Positions 28,201 to 34,162 of a DNA stretch of 64,000 nt are shown piece by piece. Made by a program: the position numbers and the translations under genes. The notes beneath the pieces were generated by a model that saw only the letters and a list, made by a program, of their open reading frames with translations, did no database searches and had not been told where the DNA came from. Each line of letters begins with the position of its first letter. The first letter of the stretch is position 1. Source of the stretch: Nemorincola sp044225795 (lineage in GTDB: Bacteria; Bacteroidota; Bacteroidia; Chitinophagales; Chitinophagaceae). The stretch spans positions 1 to 64,000 of the forward strand of contig JBGAIF010000007.1 in assembly GCA_044225795.1 (NCBI GenBank). The letters are read 5' to 3'.

Positions 28201-29080
28201 TGCCGGAATTATCCATTGCCAGGCCATATGACCGAATCTGTGCTGTGCTGGCAGGGCCTCCGTCTCCGGTATATCCTGCAACACCTGTTCCGGCCACTGT
28301 ACTCAGCACACCTGAAGTGTTTATTTTCTTGATCTTAAAATTGCCCTGGTCAGAGAAATAGAAGTTGCCGGCAGCATCAACTACCATGCCTAATGTTGAG
28401 TTCATTTTTGCACTTGTAGCCAAGATGCCATCGGGTGCAGTCCCCGAAACACCCGTGCCTACTATTGTTGTAATGATACCCGATGTGTTCACCTTACGTA
28501 TGCGGCTATGACCATTATCAGCAATGTAGATATTACCTGCTGCATCAACAGTGAGCTGCTGAGGCCCTGTCAACTGGGCATTCGTAGCCGGACCACCATC
28601 ACCCAGTGTACCACCACCACCTGCGAAAGTGTTGATGGTGCCTGAGGTATTTACAATACGCACCCTGTTATTAGCGTAGTCGCCTATGTACACGTTTCCT
28701 GCAGCATCGGCACATACCGGATATGGCGAACGTAGGGTGTATGGCGCTGTAGCAGGGCCACCATCGGCACCGGTACCTGCCAATGAGTTTCCGGCTATGG
28801 TATTGATATTACCGGAAGGATCTACCACACGTATACGATTGTTGCCAAAGTCGCTGATGTAAACATTCCCGGTTGCATCGGCCCATACGCCCCATGGCTG
28901 GGTCATGTTGGCATTGGTAGCAGCACCACCGTCACCACTGAAGCCCGGAGTTCCATTGCCGGCAATTGTATTGATGTCGGGGGCACAAGATTGTGCATAT
29001 GTATAAGCTGTTGCTCCTAATGCTAAAACAGATGATAATAATGCCTTTCGCAAAACGTCCAGACGTATCGGTAAGTTCAT
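25241..29080 (-). CDS. Large secreted NHL and Ig-like repeat protein with T9SS sorting domain
   Basis: Start taken at ATG 29080 (MNLPIRLDVLRKALLSSVLALGATAYTYAQ, signal peptide); an in-frame GTG lies 15 bases earlier. It is about 1279 residues. The first ~370 residues are an NHL propeller with repeats of FSGDGGAATNA or YTGDGGPAT and GNLYFSDF..N.IRKI, closely like the protein at 8085-9482. About ten BIG2-like Ig modules follow, with the recurring patterns GGTWSSS, VSSTGVVTGLSTG and TVTYTF, then further Ig-like segments. The C-terminus begins ELSLYPNPNDGVFVLQG and ends VYLLSARCAAGNKVFHVVIEK, a type A T9SS domain. Probably a surface adhesin or matrix protein. Confidence 0.88.
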   Translation of the reverse strand: MNLPIRLDVLRKALLSSVLALGATAYTYAQSCAPDINTIAGNGTPGFSGDGGAATNANMTQPWGVWADATGNVYISDFGNNRIRVVDPSGNINTIAGNSLAGTGADGGPATAPYTLRSPYPVCADAAGNVYIGDYANNRVRIVNTSGTINTFAGGGGTLGDGGPATNAQLTGPQQLTVDAAGNIYIADNGHSRIRKVNTSGIITTIVGTGVSGTAPDGILATSAKMNSTLGMVVDAAGNFYFSDQGNFKIKKINTSGVLSTVAGTGVAGYTGDGGPASTAQIRSYGLAMDNSGNLYFSDFTDLVIRKIDMTTGVISTVAGTGASGYTGDGGPATACTFVSPAAMSCDPFGNLYVSDWFNNAVRKIFVNNVVPYFANGTRQTVTVCMSTTANPINTQLTVADPNMGQSINWSVVAGPFNGTASVAYSTTSTGSSLLPTGLSYTPTPGFIGTDSVKVQVTDCSGLNGYTTLVFNVTNSMSGGSIAGPTSVCQGFSIQLTDASPGGVWSTSNTRATVSSTGVVTGLSTGVVNVSYSVISPCGGGIAIRAITVMAAPTPISGTPSVCVGGVAVISDDPGGTWLSGTPSNATIGMGSGILNGISAGTTLITYTASSGCMALQTVTIYPLPVVPVASATNICGGGYYTATFSDATPGGTWSSSNTTVAVIDAYSGVASGVSGSTGGTVAISYTSSDGCSSSTPFTIDPTPSPIIGVHAMCAGMNTMTVSDADAGGSWTSTLVTVSSGGVITSHTDGVATITYTFPGSGCYTASSFIVNPLPGDIMGSKSVCTNAMITLTDTTLYGSYSSLDPTVSVDPYTGNITGISPGTAIITYSLLTGCSKYDTLNVYPAPSPIFGNFNVCVGSTTTLTDTTAGGSWSMSSGGIAMLSGVSDITGLLSGAAIVTYMTGAGCTDTAVVNVIALPTVYSMKGGGSYCVMDTGVHIMLSNSDLGTRYYLMMGSTVVDSANGNGSLLDFGLQTAAGTYTVEGRNLTTTCVNTMSGTAVVTIDPIVTPAVNIGVAPNDTVCAGTSVTYIAIPAYGGSLPVYQWKVNGANVSTSPSYVFTPVNGDVVVIELTSNATCTSTPYAVGAVVMDVVTPVIPDVTITADPGASAGKLETVTFTAVVSNVTPTTTYQWTKNTSNITGATGTTYTTASLANGDKIACKVSSGGMCSKTTTADPIIMNIYSTVGVKQVAFDGELSLYPNPNDGVFVLQGILGINTDEDITLEMTNMLGQVVFTSHATSNAGVVYAQINIDNTVSNGVYLLSARCAAGNKVFHVVIEK

Positions 29081-29384
29081 ACAGAAAATTTCCACTAAGT
29101 TAATTTATTAGGAAGTAATTGTAAAGATTTTCGTCGCAAATTTTCGCTGAAACCTTCATTTTATAAGAAATATGCAATATGTCCCTGTTTTCCGCAGTAC
29201 TATTGTCTTAATTCAGATTTGTGTCCTCTTAGTGTTCCATGTTCCAATGCACAATAATTGGAAGAGTGGAACACCTGGTTTAGTAAAAAGGCTAACCCAT
29301 TACGAAATTAACCTAACATAAAGCAATGTTAAATAAGGTTAAAATGCCTAATATGTAAGAGACGGCAGCATATATTTGTATACA
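29081..29384. other. Non-coding gap between the NHL protein and the sensor kinase
   Basis: No gene is seen. The gap is AT-rich and holds two dyads: a long hairpin at 29232-29274 (separate entry) and an imperfect one with arms 29308-29319 and 29326-29342 (TTAACC..TAACAT / ATGTTA..GGTTAA). A TATATTTG at 29371-29378 matches the Bacteroidota -7 consensus but lies only 7 bases before the kinase ATG and lacks a clear -33 element. Confidence 0.5.
29232..29274. promoter_or_regulatory. Long inverted repeat in a divergent promoter region
   Basis: The arms GTGTTCCATGTTCCAAT (29232-29248) and ATTGGAAGAGTGGAACAC (29257-29274) pair over 15 positions with a 2- versus 3-base internal mismatch and an 8-base loop. 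The left arm is itself a tandem TGTTCCA repeat. No T-run follows on either strand, so it is not a terminator. It lies between two divergent genes and could be an operator or an RNA structure. Confidence 0.5.
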
Positions 29385-30689
29385 ATGGCAGCAAACAGAA
29401 AAACAGATCTGAAGTGGATAAAAGGGCTGATGCTCTGCTGCTATATGCTGATATTGCTATTTACGGTGCAGTGGTTGTCGAGCCAATACCACGAACAGCA
29501 GGCGCAACTACGAAAAAACCTTACAAGGATATTTACAGATGTGCAATATAAAGTTGCCGACTCGTTAAAGCTCCACTATATACTCGATAGCAACACTACA
29601 ACCCTAAGCACAGTTACTGCACAAGATACCACACACCGTGTCATTGCCCTGTCTCCGCAGATCATGTCACGCATCATCAACGGTGCCAACATATCGCCGG
29701 AAGAAGAAAGCAGGTTGTTTCATATAGATACCATGCTCTTCAATGAGCGCTTTGCCAGCCAGATGAAACAGAATGGCTGGAACTTTCATTCAGAATGGGT
29801 GAACAGCAGCGACAGCGACAGTCGTGGTGAGAAAGCAATATTCATACAAAGTTCATTCTTTACCACTACAAACGGCGTGCTGGTAGATGGGTATGACTGG
29901 TACCTGCTCCGCAGAATGTGGCCACAGCTCTTCTTCTCCCTGGTGCTGGTAGTGCTTACCGGCGCTGCATTCTATATTACCTACCGCAGCCTCAGGGCAC
30001 AGATAAAACTGAGTGTGATGAAGGACGACTTTATCAGCAACATGTCTCACGAACTGAAGACCCCGATAGCTACCGTAAAAGTGGCACTGGAAGCGCTGAA
30101 CAATTTTAATGTGATAGACAATCCGGCAAGAGGCCGTGAATATCTCAGTATGGCAGCCTCTGAGATGGACAGGCTGGAACTGCTGGCCACACGCGTGTTG
30201 AACACATCGCTGCTGGAAACCGGCAAGCTGTATATACAACGCGAAAGCTACGACCTGAAAATGCTGGTAGAAGAAGTGATCATGGCAATGCGGCTCAGGC
30301 TCATGCAACATGGCGCCGACATCACCTTCGAACATACCGGCAGCAGCTTTACTGTGATGATAGATAAACTGCATGCACAAGGTGTGCTGGTTAATCTTAT
30401 TGACAACAGCCTGAAATATGCAGGCGAAAATGTACATGTACATATCAGTCTTACAGAAAGGAACGGGGCCGTGCAACTGAAGGTAACAGACAATGGACCC
30501 GGAATACCGGAAGAGTACAGGGAAAAAGTATTTGAGAAATTCTTCCGTATACCTACAGGCGCAAGGCATAACACCAAGGGCTATGGTCTGGGCCTTAGCT
30601 ATGCCGCGCAGGTGATGCGACAGCACAACGGAAGCATTAGTGTAAATAATGTTGCAGAAGGAGGCTGCATGTTTACGCTCACATTTTAG
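29385..30689 (+). CDS. Sensor histidine kinase (HisKA type)
   Basis: Start taken at ATG 29385 (an in-frame TTG lies 9 bases upstream); 434 residues. A first transmembrane helix (about residues 13-32, IKGLMLCCYMLILLFTVQWL), a ~140-residue periplasmic sensor region without a family I recognise, and a second helix (about 180-200) precede the kinase core. The phosphorylated His is about residue 222 in SNMSHELKTPIATV. ATP-binding boxes are VNLIDNSLKYA (N box), VTDNGPGIPEE (G1), FEKFFRIP (F box) and GYGLGLSYA (G2). It pairs with the response regulator 67 bases downstream. The signal is unknown. Confidence 0.95.
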   Translation: MAANRKTDLKWIKGLMLCCYMLILLFTVQWLSSQYHEQQAQLRKNLTRIFTDVQYKVADSLKLHYILDSNTTTLSTVTAQDTTHRVIALSPQIMSRIINGANISPEEESRLFHIDTMLFNERFASQMKQNGWNFHSEWVNSSDSDSRGEKAIFIQSSFFTTTNGVLVDGYDWYLLRRMWPQLFFSLVLVVLTGAAFYITYRSLRAQIKLSVMKDDFISNMSHELKTPIATVKVALEALNNFNVIDNPARGREYLSMAASEMDRLELLATRVLNTSLLETGKLYIQRESYDLKMLVEEVIMAMRLRLMQHGADITFEHTGSSFTVMIDKLHAQGVLVNLIDNSLKYAGENVHVHISLTERNGAVQLKVTDNGPGIPEEYREKVFEKFFRIPTGARHNTKGYGLGLSYAAQVMRQHNGSISVNNVAEGGCMFTLTF

Positions 30690-30756
30690 ATAAATAATTA
30701 GACAACCATACTCTTAACAACCACACTACCGGCTCACTGCCTGTTATTATCTCAAA

Positions 30757-31449
30757 ATGAAAAAGAAAGTACTCTACATCGAAGATGAACCCTATCTCGC
30801 CAAGATCGTGAAAGACACACTGGAGCTAAAAGGCTACGACGTGCTGCACAAGAAAGACGGTACACGGCTGATGGAATCTGTCAGCAGTTTCTCTCCTGAC
30901 ATCTGCCTGCTAGATGTCATGCTGCCACATGTGGACGGATTCTCTGTGGCCAGTCACATCCGCAATATCAATGCAGACGTGCCGATCATATTTCTCACCG
31001 CACGCACACAAACAGACGACCTGGTAAAAGGATTCTCGTCCGGCGGTACAGATTATCTGAAAAAGCCATTCAGCATGGAGGAACTCATTGTTCGCATCGA
31101 GAACCAGTTGAAGATAATGGGGCGCGACACGGTTACAACTGCACAGCTTCCCGACGAGATCATATTAAGGCAGTTCCGGTTCTATCCCGGCAAATTCGAA
31201 CTACACACACCTACCAAGGTTATAAAACTATCTAACCGCGAATCGCAGATACTGGCCATATTGTGTACACATATGAACAAACAGGTGCTGCGCAAGACGC
31301 TCCTCAATGATGTGTGGGGAGATGATTCTTTCTTCAACTCCCGAAACCTGGATGTGTATATTCGTAAGCTGCGTAGCTACTTTTCCGAAGGCCCGGGAAT
31401 AGAGATTGTAACCCTCAAGGGCAAGGGTTATCACTTCGTTGTATCCTAA
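30757..31449 (+). CDS. OmpR-family response regulator
   Basis: The 230-residue DNA-binding regulator has a receiver domain with acidic pocket Asp10/Glu11 (YIEDEP), phosphoacceptor Asp53 in CLLDVMLP, Thr in FLTAR and Lys in YLKKPF. A winged-helix effector domain follows, with LSNRESQILAIL, VLRKTLLNDVWGDD and NSRNLDVYIRKLRSYF. It is the partner of the kinase at 29385-30689. Confidence 0.95.
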   Translation: MKKKVLYIEDEPYLAKIVKDTLELKGYDVLHKKDGTRLMESVSSFSPDICLLDVMLPHVDGFSVASHIRNINADVPIIFLTARTQTDDLVKGFSSGGTDYLKKPFSMEELIVRIENQLKIMGRDTVTTAQLPDEIILRQFRFYPGKFELHTPTKVIKLSNRESQILAILCTHMNKQVLRKTLLNDVWGDDSFFNSRNLDVYIRKLRSYFSEGPGIEIVTLKGKGYHFVVS

Positions 31450-31538
31450 GGAAGAGCATACAAGCATTTAATATATATCAATACTACTCTGCCGTTAGTA
31501 ACTAATTTGTATAACAGTTCGTAATTGATTGAGATTTA

Positions 31539-31569
31539 TTTGGATACTTGGCGGCTTTAATTAAATTTG
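31539..31569 (+). promoter_or_regulatory. Bacteroidota-type promoter for the DUF3276 gene
   Basis: TTTG at 31539-31542, a 19-base spacer, then TAAATTTG at 31562-31569 match the primary sigma (sigma-ABfr) consensus TTTG-N19-TAnnTTTG exactly. The GTG start is about 30 bases downstream. Confidence 0.7.
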
Positions 31570-31600
31570 TGACATATTGATCACATTAAACTAAAGAATT

Positions 31601-32059
31601 GTGGCGTACGAAAACAAAAACTTTGGAGAAAACCGTGAAGGCCGCGGCGACAGCCGTAACGAGAGTTTGTACAGTAAACGAATAAAGGCAGGCAAAAGAA
31701 GGACCTACTTTTTCGATGTTCGCTCTACCCGTGGTAATGATTATTTCATCACTATCACAGAAAGCAAGAAGCGTTTTGACGACAATGGCTACGACCGCCA
31801 CAAAATGTTCCTGTATAAAGAAGATTTCAATAAATTTCTAGCAGGTCTTACTGAAACGATCAACTATGTGAAGACTGACCTGATGCCTGATTTTGATTTC
31901 GACGCATTCAATCACGATAATGATAATGAGGAAGGAGAAATGGCACCTGCTGAGCCTTTAGAAAGGGTTGAAGTTGTGGCCGAAGTTGCTGCAAGCACGT
32001 CTGCATCCGAAGTAAGCGGCCTCAACGACAATTCAAGCGTTGACGACTGGAAGATGTAA
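31601..32059 (+). CDS. DUF3276 / PUR-alpha-like nucleic-acid-binding protein
   Basis: The 152-residue protein starts at GTG 31601 (MAYENKNFGENREGRGD). Residues ~22-105 contain a PUR-like repeat: SKRIKAGKRRTYFFDVRSTRGNDYFITITESKKRF, then HKMFLYKEDFNKFLAGL. This fold binds single-stranded DNA or RNA; a relative in Borrelia (BpuR) acts as a nucleoid/RNA-binding regulator. The C-terminus is acidic and low-complexity (FDFDAFNHDNDNEEGE) and ends DDWKM, a tail common in Bacteroidota members. It is a single-gene unit with its own promoter and terminator. Confidence 0.9.
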   Translation: MAYENKNFGENREGRGDSRNESLYSKRIKAGKRRTYFFDVRSTRGNDYFITITESKKRFDDNGYDRHKMFLYKEDFNKFLAGLTETINYVKTDLMPDFDFDAFNHDNDNEEGEMAPAEPLERVEVVAEVAASTSASEVSGLNDNSSVDDWKM

Positions 32060-32079
32060 TCCGACTTTATAGATATCAG

Positions 32080-32109
32080 GCCTCCGCAGATGATGCGGGG
32101 GCTTTTTTA
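32080..32109 (+). terminator. Rho-independent terminator after the DUF3276 gene
   Basis: The stem GCCTCCGCA / TGCGGGGGC (32080-32088 and 32094-32102, one G-T pair) has a 5-base loop and is followed by seven T. The T-run overlaps the stop codon of the convergent glycosyltransferase. Confidence 0.9.
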
Positions 32110-33336
32110 TTTAGTACGGGTTACCTTCCAATACCTGGCTCCTGCAATTAGTTTCGAATAAATTTTCTCAGAGACAGGCAATGATATTTTCGGGGGCTGT
32201 TCTTTACATTCCGGGATAATCTTCATAGCATCAAGGTAACGACCGAGACACACATCCATGCTAAATTCAGCCTCAGCCATTCTTCGTGCCGCCTGTTGCC
32301 TTACATTTCGTGGCTTTGCGGCCAGCTCTATGATCTTGCTTACCGCAGCATCTATATCACCAACATCAAATACACGGAAACAATCTGCCGCCAGCGGATG
32401 CAGCTCATAATCTTCAATGCCGCTTACACGTGTACCCACCATACCACATCCTGCTGCCAGGGCCTCCATCATAGCGATGGGTGTGCCTTCAAAGTCAGAG
32501 GTCATCAGCAACACATCTGATTCAGACAAGTACTTTGCTACGTCTTCCCGACTCAGCCAGCCACAAAATGTGATCATATCCCGCACACCAGCCAATTCTG
32601 CTTCGCGCTCTAATTGTGGCCGCAGGGTCTCATTCTCTCCGATGATATTGAACTCAAATCCGGTACCTGTGCGCCACAATGCACCGGCTACTTTTATAAG
32701 ATCACCTACCCTCTTCTGGTATTGCGTGAGCCGGCCGGCATATACCAGTTGTAGTTTATCTCCCGCAGGCATGCCAGTGGTCACTGCAGGCAGGTGAATA
32801 CCACATGGTATTGTAAACACCTTTTCAGCGTCGGCAGCCGGCAAAAGTTCTTTTACCTTTCTTGTAACCCGTTCAGAGACACAGGCCAGCACATCAGCGC
32901 TATCAGCATATTTTTTTACCAGGTCGTAGTAGTGAGGCTCGTCAGCATGGGCAACTCCTACAAGCGGGTATGTACCATGAAACGCCGCTGCTGCCGCCCA
33001 TACGTCTTTATCATCTGAAACTATGATCGGTGTACCAACGGGCAGATCTGCTATCAGCTTTTTGTAAATAAAAGTTCTGTATCTCGGTGTCCCAAACTCA
33101 AACTCGTATCCCGCACTGGCAACCAATACTTTTACATTGTGCCGTTGCTTGTTGATCAACTGAAGCAGGGTTTCTCTTCCTTTTGCCGAAATAAATTCTT
33201 TAACCGGATCGACCGTGATGAAATAGATCTGATACCCCTTTACTGATAGCGCCACCGCGGCATCAGCCATCCATCTTGTCACTCCCCCTCTGTGATATGG
33301 GTGACAGAGAAACGCTATATTCTTCAAATGCTCCAA
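32107..33336 (-). CDS. Glycosyltransferase, GT4/GT-B family
   Basis: The 409-residue protein has two Rossmann-like halves. The N-terminal half opens IAFLCHPYHRGGVTRWMADAAVAL (donor-side Gly-rich loop), and the C-terminal half has LQLVYAGRLTQYQKRVGDLIK, FEFNIIGENET and the nucleotide-sugar-binding ExxE-like segment TSDFEGTPIAMMEALAAGCGMVGT. The start seems to be TTG at 33336 because no ATG precedes the glycine-rich loop before an upstream stop. It shares a 129-base divergent region with the PqqD-like gene, so it may be part of the lasso peptide cluster or of the polysaccharide genes beyond it. Confidence 0.9.
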   Translation of the reverse strand: MEHLKNIAFLCHPYHRGGVTRWMADAAVALSVKGYQIYFITVDPVKEFISAKGRETLLQLINKQRHNVKVLVASAGYEFEFGTPRYRTFIYKKLIADLPVGTPIIVSDDKDVWAAAAAFHGTYPLVGVAHADEPHYYDLVKKYADSADVLACVSERVTRKVKELLPAADAEKVFTIPCGIHLPAVTTGMPAGDKLQLVYAGRLTQYQKRVGDLIKVAGALWRTGTGFEFNIIGENETLRPQLEREAELAGVRDMITFCGWLSREDVAKYLSESDVLLMTSDFEGTPIAMMEALAAGCGMVGTRVSGIEDYELHPLAADCFRVFDVGDIDAAVSKIIELAAKPRNVRQQAARRMAEAEFSMDVCLGRYLDAMKIIPECKEQPPKISLPVSEKIYSKLIAGARYWKVTRTK

Positions 33337-33465
33337 TCTTCTTAAATGACGGACATAAAATTATAATAAAATAAGTAAGCAGAATTAGATAAGCGCTTAT
33401 TAAAAAAACTACCGCATATTTGCATTAGTGCGTACCTTGTAGCTATCAATAAATAATTGATCATA

Positions 33466-33759
33466 ATGGAAAAATCTGTGGAGCTGACGCTCGATACTGT
33501 TGTTGTGCGAAACGATAAAAAGTTTATTACCAGCCCGATCGGAGAAGAGATAGTGATGATGAGCATTGAAAGCGGCAACTACGTTGGCATGAATCATGTA
33601 GCTACAGATATCTGGAATAAGCTGGAAAAACCAAGTTCAGTCAGGGACCTCGTCACCTATCTTCTTGAGATCTATGATATAAGCAGAGATACCTGTGAGT
33701 CTGCTACCTTCCGGCACCTGGCTAATATGTTGTCTCACGAGATGTTACAGATTCAATAA
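33466..33759 (+). CDS. PqqD-like RiPP recognition element (lasso B1)
   Basis: This 97-residue PqqD-fold protein starts at ATG 33466 (an in-frame TTG lies 9 bases earlier). PqqD-family patterns are GEEIVMMSIESGNYVGMNHVATDIWNKLEKP (the two strands and helix) and VRDLVTYLLEIYDISRDTCES. In lasso peptide pathways the stand-alone B1 protein binds the precursor leader and presents it to the B2 protease. It faces the precursor gene convergently, 116 bases away, and is the only maturation gene on this strand at this side. The fused B1-B2 form is absent; B2 is at 36064-36480. Confidence 0.88.
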   Translation: MEKSVELTLDTVVVRNDKKFITSPIGEEIVMMSIESGNYVGMNHVATDIWNKLEKPSSVRDLVTYLLEIYDISRDTCESATFRHLANMLSHEMLQIQ

Positions 33760-33802
33760 CAAAATAGTAAGTTATCTGTTTTCTTACAGTCTGTAATCCC
33801 CC

Positions 33803-33832
33803 AAAAAAAATGGTTAACACAGGGTTAACCAT
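33803..33832 (-). terminator. Rho-independent terminator of the lasso precursor transcript
   Basis: On the minus strand a perfect 9-bp stem ATGGTTAAC/GTTAACCAT (arms 33832-33824 and 33818-33810) with a 5-base loop is followed by eight T (33810-33803). It lies 44 bases after the precursor stop, so the precursor message ends here. Confidence 0.85.
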
Positions 33833-33875
33833 AAAGAAATTTATTTAATCAGAGAAGCACTCAACGTATAGAAAA

Positions 33876-34019
33876 CTAGCTTACATAGTCGTTGATACCG
33901 CTATCACTACCGGGATTTGCACCACCAAGCGTATCATCTTTAATTGAAAGAACAGTTATTACGGGTTCAGACCATGACTTTTTTACTGCAGGTATTGTTG
34001 TCGTTTCTGAATGCTTCAT
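33876..34019 (-). CDS. Lasso peptide precursor
   Basis: The 47-codon gene runs from ATG 34019 to TAG 33878-33876. The leader contains WSEPVITVLSIKDDT: Trp16..Pro19 corresponds to the YxxP motif read by B1 proteins, and Thr30 is the conserved Thr at position -2. The core after Leu31 is GGANPGSDSGINDYVS (16 residues). Asp8 is correctly placed to close an 8-residue ring on Gly1; GGA at the start and an acid at 8 parallel microcin J25 (GGAGHVPE). The tail is SGINDYVS. It is surrounded by B1, B2, cyclase, kinase and exporter genes. The terminal Ser fits modification by the HprK-like kinase. It sits 143 bases after the cyclase gene with its own likely promoter and terminator. The exact cleavage site is inferred. 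Confidence 0.92.
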   Translation of the reverse strand: MKHSETTTIPAVKKSWSEPVITVLSIKDDTLGGANPGSDSGINDYVS

Positions 34020-34062
34020 GGATATGCTTGTTTAATTAAACCTTTTATAGTCTATTATGTTA

Positions 34063-34070
34063 CAAAAGTA
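34063..34070 (-). promoter_or_regulatory. Putative -7 element for the lasso precursor
   Basis: On the minus strand 34070-34063 reads TACTTTTG, an exact TAnnTTTG. It lies 43 bases upstream of the precursor ATG in a very AT-rich gap. No good -33 TTG is seen at 19-21 bases (the nearest, at 34104-34101, is too far), so this is a partial match. Confidence 0.4.
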
Positions 34071-34162
34071 TATGGATTTCCCTAAAAAAAAAAATAATGA
34101 CAAATTTTTTTATTTTGCATAATACACAATTCTAAATACTTTGGTCGAATATATGAAATAAT

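Noticed and set aside
25241..29080. Regular repeats in the NHL/Ig gene as a CRISPR array or other DNA repeat
   Set aside because: They are translated in frame as protein modules and diverge at the DNA level with no constant spacer length.
29853..30626. A 257-residue minus-strand frame inside the sensor kinase gene
   Set aside because: Its sequence is His/Cys/Phe-rich noise typical of antisense frames, and the plus strand encodes complete kinase motifs.
33760..34162. A second precursor gene in the gaps of the lasso cluster
   Set aside because: Apart from 33876-34019 the gaps give no short frame with a leader-like WxxP...T pattern and a following Gly with an acid at 7-9.
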